Source: Bubalus kerabau (taxonomy: Eukaryota; Chordata; Mammalia; Artiodactyla; Bovidae). From it: 64,000 bases of DNA. This document shows positions 54,425 through 64,000 of this stretch, in pieces (the stretch's first letter is position 1; the number at the start of each line of letters is the position of its first letter). The stretch lies in assembly GCF_029407905.1 (NCBI RefSeq), contig NC_073627.1:134119697-134183696 (forward strand). The letters run 5' to 3'. The translations under genes and the position numbers were made by a program. The notes beneath the pieces are model-generated. The model worked only from the letters and a program-made list of their open reading frames with translations. It was not told the DNA's origin and ran no database searches.

Positions 54425-54610
54425 AACTGTGCTTATATAACAGGATGGTATGGCATGCCAGAAAGAGCATTGGTTTGAAATTAAAGAGATGACCCAAGTC
54501 CTGGCTTTATAACTGGTGTTTTGACATTAGACAAGTCATTTATTACCTCTGACCTGCCCTATACTATTTATAAAATGAACATGTTGCTGTAGAAGTCTCT
54601 AGGCTTCTAG
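54425..54610 (+). repeat. MIR SINE
   Basis: Sense: 'ggtatggcatgccagaaagagcattgg', 'cccaagtcctggctttataac', 'gacaagtcatttattacctctg'. Confidence 0.7.
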
Positions 54611-54924
54611 GAGCACTCTTTTGTGATGTGAAAACTAAATGTATAGAGATTTGAGATAAAAACTACAGTAGAACATAAAGAAGCAGTGGATCTTTTTCAA
54701 ATCCAGTGATTTGGGTACTACTTGGTGTAAAGAATGCCATGTTTTTTTCCTTCTGAGCTTACTTTGTCATTTGATGACATATTTTCCATGGCAATTAAAA
54801 GCATCACTCTTGCATACAAACTTAAAAAAAAAAAGAAGCCTGGAAAGTTGCAAAAATTTCAGTCTTAGTATGCCAACAAGTTGACTTTAGCTTCCAGACT
54901 GGATATTAGATACCAAACAGACAT

Positions 54925-55065
54925 TAGATAACAGTATTTTACAGATTAGGAAATAGCTTCAGAGAAAGGAAGTGGTTTAATTCAGCCACATGGGTAGAGA
55001 GGAAACAGGATGGGTTTCAAACTCGGTTTCTTGTCTCTCAGGTCAGTGTGTTCTCTCTTGTGGTT
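54925..55065 (-). repeat. MIR SINE fragment
   Basis: Antisense: 'ttacagattaggaaatagcttcagag', 'gaaacaggatgggtttcaaactcgg'. Confidence 0.6.
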
Positions 55066-55137
55066 ATGGTTGTTTACAACAAAATCAGATTAAACTCAAT
55101 TCATGACTGTTAAAAATACCAGTAATTAGAATAACCA

Positions 55138-55319
55138 TGATGCTGGGAAAGATTGAAGGCAAAAGAAGAAAGTGGTGGCAGAGGATGAGATGGTTAGATA
55201 GCATCACCAACTCAATGGACATGAGTTTGAGCAAACTCCAGGAGATAGTGAAGGACAGAGAAGCCTGGTATGCTGCAGTCTATAGGGTCACATAGAGTCG
55301 AACACGACTGAGCAACTAA
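55138..55319 (+). mobile_element. BovB short 3' fragment (~180-190 bp)
   Basis: Sense, starting exactly at TGATGCTGGGAAAG and ending 'gactgagcaactaacacac'. The same 5' start is used by the copy at 55501. Confidence 0.9.
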
Positions 55320-55321
55320 CA

Positions 55322-55830
55322 CACACAGGTACATATTAATATATATTTATATATATATATATTTCAAATTCTTTTCTCTTATAGATTTTTACAAAATATT
55401 GAGTATAATTCCCTAGGCTATACAGTAGGTCCTTGCTTGTTATCTATTTTGTCTATAGTAGTGTGTATTTGTTAATCCCAAACTCCTAATTTATCCCTCC
55501 TGATGCTGGGAAAGAATGAAGGTAGGAGGAGAAGGGGATGACAGAGGATGAGATGGTTGGATGGCATCACCAACTCAGTGGACATGAATTTGAGCAAACT
55601 CTGGGAGACAGTGAAGGACAGGGAAGCCTGACATGTTGCACTCCATGGGGCCTCAAAGAGTCGGACACGACTGAGCAACTGAACAATAACCTCTTTCCCC
55701 ACTGGTAACCATACATTTGTTTTCTGTGTCAATGGGTCTATTTCTTTTCTTTTCTTTTTTTTTTAATAAGTTCATTAGTATTAATATCATTTTTTATATC
55801 ACTTATATGTGGAATCCAAACAAATATTTT
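55322..55830 (-). mobile_element. cetartiodactyl L1 3' region, split by BovB
   Basis: Antisense: 'gagtataattccctaggctatacagtagg', 'tccttgcttgttatc' left; 'cctctttccccactggtaacc', 'ttttctgtgtcaatggg' and 'cacttatatgtgg' right. Confidence 0.8.
55501..55688 (+). mobile_element. BovB short 3' fragment (~190 bp)
   Basis: Sense, starting exactly at TGATGCTGGGAAAG inside the L1 and ending 'gactgagcaactgaacaat'. Confidence 0.9.
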
Positions 55831-56184
55831 TTGTGTATCCCATAGGGCTAGGAATACGGGATGAGCTTGGTCCATACACTCATGGAGTTGATGTTCTCTA
55901 CCCGACCATGCTAACTGAAGGTGCTCCTGAACCTTAACCCAGGGAAGTCCATGTTATGCATGAAGCAACAAGAGGGCAATAAACAAGGACACATCATCAC
56001 CTGCTGCTTGGTATTTGTAACTCCATATGCTACAGGACTCCAAAGAAAGCAAAGTCAAAATAGGGCAAAACAATTCAAATCTAGGCTGAGCTCAGGAAGG
56101 AGACCGAGAGTTCCATGGAAACATGAGCAAATCAGAGCTGAACTTCCAAAGAGAACAGGAGAAAGGCAAAGGGACATTTATATT
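55831..56184. other. unique sequence
   Basis: Nothing recognised. The 89-codon frame 55921-56190 is unsupported. Confidence 0.4.
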
Positions 56185-56330
56185 TGTTAAACACTGATGA
56201 TGCACATGAATCTTGCTGGGTACTTGTTTTCTAGTGGAGACAGTGCAATGTTTTCTAGAATTAGGTATTATTATCCTAATTTTGTAGACAGGGAAGCCAA
56301 AACTCAGCAGGAATATGTAGATGCTGAAAT
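56185..56330 (-). repeat. MIR SINE fragment
   Basis: Antisense: 'aattaggtattattatcctaattttgtagacagggaag', then 'aaactcagc'. Confidence 0.6.
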
Positions 56331-57394
56331 AAACAAACAAACAAAACCCTGGCATATCCTCTCCTTCTTTAACAGAGCAATTCAGGTTTAGCCATGAGAC
56401 TACTGGGTAAATATCCTATCTCTATGAGCAATGGGCAGCGGGAATCATGGCACCGAGAGAGGGTGTGGGTGAGGTACCAGAAAAAAGACTTGCCCTCAGC
56501 ATCCTCCTGCTCCAGACTCCCTCAGGCTCTCAGTCCTACAAACAGCAGACTTCTCTCTACCACCCCACCTCAAAAATATATGTTTTATGTTGTCTTTAAT
56601 AGAGGACTCATATCGTATTGATCCCAGCCCTGCAGCATGCAGACTCAGATGAGAGAAAAAAATCAATTTGGATCCCACAGTGCATTGCTGTTTTCCAAGT
56701 TTACTGGATTATCTCTTTCTCTCTCTCTCTGTCTTTTCAATGGTGAAAGGACTGCCCTGTGTTCTAACTTTGAACAATGGCCATGTGGCCACAGCAGCCC
56801 TTCCTACAGTAGGGAGCTGTGTTATTCAACAAAGAAATCAGGTGCGACTCCTCTCCTAGATCAGATGGCTTAGGGAGTATACAGTCGACCATACCCAACG
56901 CAGTTATGTCAGAGGCCAGGAGGTAGTAATTGATGCTGATGATCTACCTTCTGTGTTAACTCTCATCTGCTTTGACTGCTTCTTCCAAACACCACAGCCA
57001 AGTATTTCCTGCCATAATCAATTCAGAAAGAATTCCTTGAGCCCTCAGTTTTTTATCACTGCACACAATTCAATACATAGAGCTATAAGATAAGGCCCTA
57101 GCTTTCAAGAAGTCACACATGAAATAATTAAAAATTACTCTGAGATTGCCATAAATTATCCTCTGCGAAATAGGGTGGTATTGTCAAATTTTCTAAGATA
57201 TAGGAAAAGAAATAGATCAGGAAGAGATAGAATAGAGAATAGACTGGTTGAGCTTGCATTAACAGATGAGTAGCATTTGGAGAGAGCATGGGAAGAAGTG
57301 ATGTGTCAGTATCTAGATTTCTTCTCTACCCAACTCAGGGTTTCCATTGACAAATACCTCCTATTCAGCTTCAACTCCCGTTATGCGTTCCATA
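56331..57394. other. unique sequence with (TC)n tract
   Basis: A CTCTTTCTCTCTCTCTCTG tract lies at about 56712-56731. No gene recognised. Confidence 0.4.
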
Positions 57395-58560
57395 CACTGA
57401 GTTATATTCAGCCATTTACTCAGCACCTGGTGTGTGTCAGGTCTGTGATTTGCACCATGGATACAGAAATGAATAAGACACAATCTCTGATCTAAGGAGA
57501 TGTGGTACCATTATCTAAAGGGGATAATAATTCACTGTGCTGTAGTTATTTGTGTCTGAGCATTAAGTCCTATAATTGGTGAATAGATGAAGTTCAAAAG
57601 GGGCACAAATGAATGCCTATTTCTGTAGAATAAGCAGAGGTGAATCAGCAAAAACTACAGAAAGGAGTTGACATTTGAACTGGGACTGGAAAGATTCACA
57701 AGCATTCCCATGGGGAAACAAGAATTCCTAGCAGAGGAACCAGACCAAGCAAAAGAACAGAGGTGTGAAAATGCTTTGTAGGACATTGGAGGTGGAGAGA
57801 AGTAGATTAAAATCACATTTAGGAGATAAATCAATGAATTTGAAAGATTCACTGGTTATGAGAGTCATCACATTTACTGTTGGTATCTTGCCAGATCCCC
57901 TTTACCTGGCAGGTGGATCCTTCCCCCAGTTGCTGTAAGCTTTGGTTGTTAATCCATCACAATGATCCTTTTCTGTGGAGCAGGGACTGTTGGAACAAGA
58001 GGCATCTCATCTAGGGGCTTACATACCCCTTGCCCCATTGGCAGCTTGTGGCCAACGACTGACTGACATGACGATACAGAAGGTGGCCTCCTGGCCTCAA
58101 GGTGGATCAGCATTTTGGTGCTCACTGTCCTGCTGAATTCCCTGGGGGACCAGGGTGAATGAAGCTGGTCTCCAGTTGAAACCATGCCTTTGCTTATCTT
58201 CTTCCCCTGTTCTGCCTTGCTTTTTTCACTCCCCTTCTCCTGAGAGTAGAGACTCTCTAAGTCATTACAAGAGATGCACCCCCACCCCAGGCTGTTTCTA
58301 GGAAACTCAGAAAGGATAGGGTATGAAAGAGACAGGGTATGGAAAAGAGGGAGGTTAGTATGAGTCCCAGGTTTTATTTTGGATAAGTGGTGGCTGGAGT
58401 AGCAAAGCTGAGTGAAGGAGTATTAGAGGAAGATTAAGCAGTGAAAGGAGATGCGTTCAATTTCATTCATGTGAGAAGCAAACGAAATACGCAGGAGGCA
58501 GTTGGATAGCTATGTGTCTGCACCGTGCGCGAGAGAGTTCTAGGCACTGTTACCAGTTGA
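57395..58560 (-). repeat. old L2-like LINE, discontinuous
   Basis: Antisense: 'catttactcagcacctggtgtgtgtcagg', 'gatacagaaatgaataagac', 'gacatttgaactgggactgg', 'gcaaaagaacagaggtg', and after a unique-looking gap 'gagtcccaggttttattttgg' and 'gcgttcaatttcattcatgtg'. Confidence 0.5.
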
Positions 58561-58661
58561 CTACATGCCAAATGAAACGATGAGGTTGCCTAGCAAGATG
58601 GGGAGTGGGGAGCAAAGGACATAGAATGAACTCTGAAGACTGTGGATATTATACACTGAAC

Positions 58662-58689
58662 AAAAAAAAAAAAAGAGAGAGAGAGAGGT
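58662..58689. repeat. (A)n(GA)n simple repeat
   Basis: A12 followed by GAGAGAGAGAGAG. Confidence 0.9.
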
Positions 58690-58889
58690 TGCAAAGGATG
58701 CTTGCTCTTTTCTTCTTCTTTATTAGTTCAACCTCCAGTGAAGTTCTGTTTATGTATCCTGTCATTAGTCTATTAGTATAAACACTTTCAAATTGTGACT
58801 ATGTGTGTGTGTGTGTATGTAGTATATAGAGAAAAATGTTCAATGAAATAAAGTTTATCCTCACTACTAATTGCATATGATGTGTGATA
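58690..58889. other. unique sequence with (GT)n
   Basis: A short GTGTGTGTGTGTG run near 58804-58816. Nothing else recognised. Confidence 0.4.
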
Positions 58890-59615
58890 TTTTAAAACAT
58901 GTTTATTGAGGCATGATTGATACACAAGGAACTGAACATATTTAATGTGTACAAATTGATGAGTTTGGACATGTGAAAACATCTGTGATACCATCACCAC
59001 AATCAAGCTAATAGATATCACACCTCCAAGAGTTTCTCTGTGTCCCATTATTTTCTTGTTGCTTTGTGAAGTGTGTTGAAAGTGAAAGTGCTAGTCACTC
59101 AGTCATGTCCAGCTCTTTTGTGACTCCATGGACTGTAGCCCACCAGGCTCCTCTGTCCATGGAATTCTCCAGGAAAGATTACTGGAGTGAGTAGTCATTC
59201 CCTTCTCCAGGGTGTCTTCCCAAACCTGGGTCTTCTGCTTTGAAGGCAGACTTTTTACAGTCTGAGCCTGGTAGGAAACATGTAATATGATATCTACTCT
59301 CTTAACAAATTTGGAAGCGTACGGTACAGTATTGTTAACTACAGGCACTGTGCTGTACAGTAGATCTCTAGGACTTACTGATATAGCATAACTAAAACTT
59401 TATACCCATTAAATAACAACTCCCCATTTCTCCTACCCCCTAGCCCTTGGGAACCACATCATATTCTCTGCTCTGTGAGCACATACTAGAATCATGTAGT
59501 ATTTGTACTTCTGTGTGATTGCCTTATTTTAGTTAGCATAATATCTTCCAGGTTAACCCATGTTCTTGCAAATGGCAGGATTTTCTTAATATTTAAGGCT
59601 GAATAACATTCTATT
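58890..59615 (-). mobile_element. old L1 3' end, split by Bov-tA
   Basis: Antisense: 'gtttattgaggcatgattgatac', 'gtgataccatcaccacaatc' left; 'aactacaggcactgtgctgtacagtagatctc' and 'ggctgaataacattctatt' right. Confidence 0.82.
59078..59275 (-). mobile_element. Bov-tA SINE
   Basis: Antisense, near full length; the tRNA head is diverged (gaaggcagactttttacag). It interrupts the L1. Confidence 0.88.
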
Positions 59616-59623
59616 ATATGTGT

Positions 59624-60018
59624 CAATTCAGTTCAGTTCAGTCGCTCAGTCGTGTCCGACTCTTTGCGACCCCATGAATCGCAGCACGCCAGGCCTCCCT
59701 GTCCATCACCAACTCCTGGAGTTCACTCAGACTCATGTCCATCGAGTCAGTGATGCCATCCAACCACCTCGTCCTCTGTCGTCCCCTTCTTCTCCTGCCC
59801 CCAATCCCTCCCAGCATCAGAGTCTTTTCCAATGAGTCAACTCTTCGCATGAGGTGGCCAAAGTACTGGAGTTTCAGCTTTAGCATCATTCCTTCCAAAG
59901 AAATCCCAGGGCTGATCTCCTTTAGAATGGACTGGTTGGATCTCCTTGCAGTCCAAGGGACTCTCAAGAGTCTTCTCCAACACCACAGTTCAAAAGCATC
60001 AATTCTTCGGCCCCTTCT
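59624..60018 (-). mobile_element. BovB LINE, young, 3' ~390 bp
   Basis: Antisense with tail 'tcagttcagttcagtcgctc' at left. It is rich in retained CpGs (gtcgctcagtcgtgtccgac, tttgcgacccc, cctcgtcctctgtcgtcc), so it is among the youngest copies here. ATTCTATT at 59608-59615 and 60019-60026 is a possible 8-bp target duplication. The 109-codon minus-strand frame 59638-59967 is the intact C-terminal end of the BovB protein frame. Confidence 0.93.
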
Positions 60019-60041
60019 ATTCTATTCTGAATGATACTGAT

Positions 60042-61606
60042 GAACAATCTACTAAATTGGATTTCAAAAAAAGATCTTCACAATCCAGATAATCATGATG
60101 GTATGATCACCAACCTAGAGCCAGACATCCTGGAATGCAAAGTCAAGGGGGCCTTAGGAGGCATCACTATGAACAAAGCTAGTGGAGGTGACGGAATTCA
60201 AGTTGAACTATTTCAAATCCTAAAAGATGATGCCGCAAAAGTGCTGCACTCAATACGCCAGAAATTTTGGAAAACTCAACAACGGCCACAGGACTTAAAA
60301 AGATCAATTTTCATTCTAATCCCAAAGAAAGGCAATGCCAAAGAATGTTCAAACTACCCCACAGTTGCACTGATCTCACACACTAGTAAAGTAATGCTCA
60401 AAATTCTCCAAGCCAGTCTTCATCAGTGGATTTAGGAAAAGCAGAGGTACCAGGGATCAAATTGTCAACATCTGTTGGATCATCAAAAAACAAGAGAGTT
60501 CCAGAAAAACATTTACTTCTGCTTTAATGACTATACCAATGCATTTGACTGTGTGGACCACATCAAACTGTGGAAAATTCTGAAAGAGATGGGAATACCA
60601 GACCACCTGACCTGCCTCTTGAGAAATCTGTGTGCAGGTCAGGAAGCAACAATTAGAACTGGACATGGAACAACAGACTGGTTCCAAATTGGGAAAGGAG
60701 TACATCAAGGCCGTATATTGACACCCTGCTTATATAATTTGTATGCAGAGTACATCATGAGAAACGTTGGGCTGGATGAAGCACAAGCTGGAATCAAGAT
60801 TGCCAGGAGAAATATCAATAACCTCAGATATGCAGATGATATCACTCTTATGGCAGAAAGTGAAGAAGAACTAAAGAGCCTCTTGATGAAAGTGAAAGAG
60901 GAGAGTGAAAAAGTTGGCTTAAAGCTCAACATGCAGAAAACAAAGATCATGGCATCTGGTCCCATCACTCCATGGCAAATAGAGGGGAAACAGTGTCAGA
61001 CTTTATTTTTTTGGGCTCCAAAATCAATGCAGATGGTGACCGCAGCCATGAAATCAAAAGACACTTGCCCCTTGGAAGGAAAGTTATGACCAACCTAGAC
61101 AGCATATTAAAAAGCAGAGACATGACTTTGCCAACAAAGGTCCATCTAGTCAAGGCTATGGTTTTTCCAGTGGTCATGTATGGATGTGAGAGTTGGACTA
61201 TAAAGAAAGCTGAGCACCGAAGAATTGATGCTTTTGAACTGTGGTGTTGGAGAAGACTCTTGAGAGTCCCTTGGCCTGCAAGGAGATCCAACCAGTCCAT
61301 CCTAAAGGAAATCAGTTCTGAATATTCATTGGAATTCATTGAATATTCACTGATGCTAAAGCTGAAACTCCAATACTTTGGCCACCTAATGTGAAGAACT
61401 GACTCATTTGAAAAGACCCTGATGCTGGGATGGATTGAGGGCAGCAGGAGAAGGAGATGACAGGATGAGATGTTCAGATGGCATCACCGACTCAATGGAC
61501 ATGAGTTTGAGTACACTCTGGAATTTGGTGATGGACAGGGAGGCCTGGTGTGCTGTAGTCCATGCGGTCGAAGTCGAACACGACTGAGTGACTGAACTGA
61601 CTGACT
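60042..61606 (+). pseudogene. BovB LINE with decayed reverse-transcriptase ORF
   Basis: The longest BovB copy here, ~1.56 kb, 5'-truncated within the reverse-transcriptase region; endonuclease and 5' UTR are missing. It encodes recognisable RT blocks: NKASGGDG (near 60172-60195), motif A with AFDCVDH (about 60541-60561) and an intact YADD motif C (60829-60840), followed by the thumb/C-terminal region. It is dead: a stop at 60433-60435 adjoins a deletion of roughly 30 bp relative to related copies, and a frame change lies near 60985-61010. The 3' end is 'gactgagtgactgaactgac'. GA(A/T)TGATA(C/A)TGA at 60029 and 61614 is a weak possible target duplication. BovB is known to have moved horizontally between reptiles and ruminants. 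Confidence 0.92.
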
Positions 61607-62025
61607 GAAGCCATTGATTGATAATGACTCCAGTTAAAAAACATTTCAAATGGTAACCTGTAAGCTAAAAAAAAAAAAAAGATGCATTAGTTTTTTTCTC
61701 CCCTGTTAATGTAAAAAATGTAAGTATGTCTCTTGACTCCTGACTTAGAAATTAGTACATTTTACTTCTATTTTCTATTTCCCCATTTTGTTATCATAGT
61801 CTGATATTTTATTCTTGTATTGTTACTATAAAATTTATATTTTGAATTTTATATCTGCTGTTAAAGTTATCTTTGACAGTTTTAATAAATATAATAGTAT
61901 ATTAACAACATACCCAATTCTGTGATATATATGTGTGTATATATATACATCTATGTTAGCATGTATGTACAGAAAAGATCAGAAAGCTTTATGTTAAAAG
62001 ATTTATGTTAATTATCTCAGAGGAA
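61607..62025. other. AT-rich unclassified spacer between BovB copies
   Basis: Contains an A14 run (61667-61680) and a short (TA)/(TG) tract near 61925-61950. No family recognised. Confidence 0.4.
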
Positions 62026-62741
62026 GATGAAAGAGGAGAGTGAAAAAGTTGGCTTAAAGCTCAACATTCAGAAAACTAAGATCATGGCATCCGGTTCCAT
62101 CACTTCATGGCAAATAGATGGGGAAACAGTGGAAACAGTGCCTGACTTTATTTTTCTGGGCTCCAAAATCACTGCAGATGGTGATTGCAGCCATGAAATT
62201 AAAAGACGCTTACTCCTTGAAAGGAAAGTTATGACCAACCTAGATAGCATATTGAAAAGCAGAGACATTACTTTGTCAACAAAGGTCCATCTAGTACAGG
62301 CTATGGTTTTCCCAGTGGTCATATATCGATGTGAAAGTTGGACTATAAAGAAAGCTGAGCGCGGAAAAATTGATGCTTTTGAGCTGTGGTGTTGGAGAAG
62401 ACTCTTGAGAGTCCCTTGGACTGCAAGGACATCCAACTAGTCCATCCTAAAGGAAATCAGTCCTGAATATTCATTGGAAGGATTAATGCTGAATCGGAAA
62501 CTCCAATACTTTGGCTACCTGATGTGAAGAGGTGACTCATTTGAAAAGACCCTGATGCTGGGAGAGATTGAGGGCAGGAGGAGAAGGGGACGACAGAGGA
62601 TGAGATGGCTGGATGGCATCACCGACTCAATGGACATGGGTTTGGGTGAACTCTGGGAGTTGGTGATGGATAGGGAGGCCTGGCGTGCTGTGGTTCATGG
62701 GGTCGCAAAGAGTCAGACACGACTGAGCAACTGAACCGAAC
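62026..62741 (+). pseudogene. BovB LINE, 3' ~715 bp, partial RT C-terminal frame
   Basis: Sense, starting in the post-YADD region (ATGAAAGAGGAGAGTG) and ending 'gactgagcaactgaaccgaac'. An open frame of 137 codons (62027-62440) covers the C-terminal part of the RT protein, then stops where related copies read on. It lacks the catalytic core, so it is non-functional. Confidence 0.93.
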
Positions 62742-62962
62742 TTGTATTTCAGGTTTGTTTTTTTTTCCTTTGTGCTATTCTACCATTTTTACTTGTTGAA
62801 TGAAGAAGCAGTGATATTTCTAACAAGTAATAAAGTAATAAGAAAAAAATTAAGAGTTTGTTTATAATGTTCTTGATTTATAAGACAAATATCATATATT
62901 GATGCATATATAAGGAATCTAGAAAGAGGGTACCAATGATTTTACAAAGGAGACAAAGACAT
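62742..62962. other. unique AT-rich spacer
   Basis: Nothing recognised. Confidence 0.4.
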
Positions 62963-63265
62963 AAAGAACAGAATTTTGGACTCTTTGGGAGAAGGAGAGG
63001 GTGGGATGATTTGAGAGACTAGCATTAAAACATGTATATTATCATATGCAAAATAGATAGCCAGCAGGAGTTTGATGTATGATGCAGGGAACTTAAAGCC
63101 AGTAATCTGTGACTACCTGGAGGTTTGAGATGGGGAGCAAGGTGGGAGATGGTCCGGGAGGGAGGAGACACATATGTAATTATAGCTGATGTATTCATGT
63201 TGATGTATGGCAAGAACCATCACAAAATTGTAAATTATCCTCCAATTAAAATAAAATTTAAAAGT
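62963..63265 (+). mobile_element. ruminant L1 3' end
   Basis: Sense: 'ttttggactctttgggagaagg', 'catgtatattatcatatgc', 'agatggtccgggagggagg', 'ttgatgtatggcaagaacc', ending in 'aattaaaataaaatttaaaag'. An older relative of the copy at 12.1 kb. Confidence 0.87.
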
Positions 63266-63539
63266 TTATAGTTACAACTACACTTTATCTGATTATATGC
63301 TTCATATTTTTAAATTTGAAAAAAATTTCATTTCTAGGAATTAGCATCCCTATTTCTCTGGCTTTTAGTTAAAATTTAAGTTTCCATGTTTTTTTTTTTT
63401 TTATTATGGACTTTATTTTTGCCTGTTTTAGGCACATTGAATCTTTGACAGCAGACTCGAGGACATCCTAAGAGAGTCCGTGCCAGTGACTGTAGCAGTG
63501 TTTTCCACAGGGTGACTCTTCAGGCACCTGCAAGTTCAT
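63266..63539. other. unique sequence with T tract
   Basis: A T17-type tract lies at about 63389-63402. No feature recognised. Confidence 0.4.
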
Positions 63540-63626
63540 GGGCCTGATTCCGGAACTATGGATTCAAAATTTCTGGGTGTGATGCCCAGAAATCTTTACT
63601 GGAAGGGCTTTACTAGCCCTTCCCCT
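63540..63626 (+). mobile_element. MER20-like hAT fragment (possible)
   Basis: 'ggactatggattcaaaatttctggg' -like block: 'ggaactatggattc', 'aatttctgggtgtgatgcccagaaatc', 'ggctttactagcccttccc' resembles the centre of MER20. Short and diverged. Confidence 0.4.
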
Positions 63627-63630
63627 TTCT

Positions 63631-63822
63631 CTTATGGCTCAGGTGGTACAGAATCCGCCCTCAATATGGGAGACCTGGGTTTTATCCCTGGGTTGGGAAG
63701 AGCCCCTGGAGGAGAGCATGGCAATGTACTTCAGTAGTCTTGCCTGGAGAATCCCATGGACAGTGGGATGCAATTCATGGGGTCACAAAGAGTTGGACAT
63801 GACTGAAGCGACTGAGCTCGCA
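63631..63822 (+). mobile_element. Bov-tA SINE, head slightly truncated
   Basis: Sense from 'tcttatggctcaggtgg' to 'gactgaagcgactgagc'. A ~15-bp piece is missing near 63755. Confidence 0.88.
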
Positions 63823-63879
63823 AACATGTGCATCTGCTTTCAATTATTAATGGTTACCATTGGGATAAGTTTTCTCAGC

Positions 63880-63939
63880 TCAGATGCCATCTCCTTAGAA
63901 GATCTTCCTGGCCTCTCTATTCAAAATATCCTATACCCT
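63880..63939 (+). repeat. L2 LINE 3' fragment
   Basis: Sense: 'agctcagatgccatctccttagaagatcttcctggcc' matches the L2 3' end. Confidence 0.55.
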
Positions 63940-64000
63940 ATGCTGCTGTTGCTGCTGTTGTGTTGCTTAGTCATGTCTGGCTCTTTTTGACCTCATGGGC
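63940..64000 (-). mobile_element. Bov SINE, cut by window edge
   Basis: Antisense start 'tgctgctgttgctgctgttg' then 'gttgcttagtcatgtctgg'. It continues beyond the window. Bov-tA or Bov-A2 cannot be decided. Confidence 0.85.

Noticed and set aside
59624..61606. Twin-priming (5' inversion) of a single BovB
   Set aside because: The antisense part has its own complete 3' tail and different age (CpG retention), so the two are separate insertions.

Overview
The window is nuclear DNA of a pecoran ruminant, most likely a bovid (cattle, sheep, goat or buffalo). The diagnosis rests on dozens of tRNA-Glu/Bov-tA SINEs, dimeric Bov-A2 SINEs and 5'-truncated BovB (RTE-type) LINEs, found on both strands throughout. 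Older layers shared with other cetartiodactyls or mammals are also present: CHR-type tRNA-Glu SINEs, L1 3' ends of several ages, MIR, L2, DNA transposons and LTRs. There are no bacterial-style operons, no ribosome binding sites and no CRISPR array.

No protein-coding gene can be supported end to end. Almost every open reading frame longer than about 60 codons is a translation of Bov-tA, Bov-A2, CHR or BovB sequence, or is isolated in unique sequence without exon signals. The only host-type coding signal worth following is a short minus-strand exon candidate at 43375-43483, with a strong-context ATG and a near-perfect splice donor. The longest recognisable protein relic is a decayed BovB reverse transcriptase at 60042-61606, which keeps an intact YADD motif but is broken by stops and frame changes. 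The region reads as intergenic or deep intronic.

Layout: 1-6.9 kb holds nested SINEs and an old L1 split by a BovB. 7.1-7.6 kb is an AT-rich, homeodomain-motif-rich unique segment with a 10-bp-phased AGTAA array. 8-19 kb is SINE, L1, MIR and L2 mosaic with microsatellites. 19-30 kb is relatively repeat-poor and holds the best regulatory candidates (octamer/FOX motifs near 24.2 kb, a C-run quartet at 24.36 kb, an OTX/homeobox/PBX-MEIS cluster at 24.85 kb) and a solo LTR (26.9-27.4 kb). 30.6-31.05 kb is an LTR-like segment carrying a collinear tRNA-Glu fossil. 31-43 kb is another dense nested-repeat block, including a Tigger-like element with clear terminal inverted repeats. 44.8-46.4 kb is one ancient repeat broken by three younger insertions. 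49.6-51.0 kb is a minus-strand class-II-type LTR with a Bov-A2 inside. 53.8 kb has a short hAT element, and 59.6-62.7 kb is a cluster of three BovB copies, two of them head-to-head.

Many insertions show target-site duplications, so relative ages can be read directly: MIR, L2 and old L1 are the oldest, then CHR SINEs and cetartiodactyl L1, then BovB and Bov-tA, with Bov-A2 among the youngest. Repeat families were assigned by eye from remembered consensus sequences. Boundaries without a stated duplication are approximate to about 10-20 bp.
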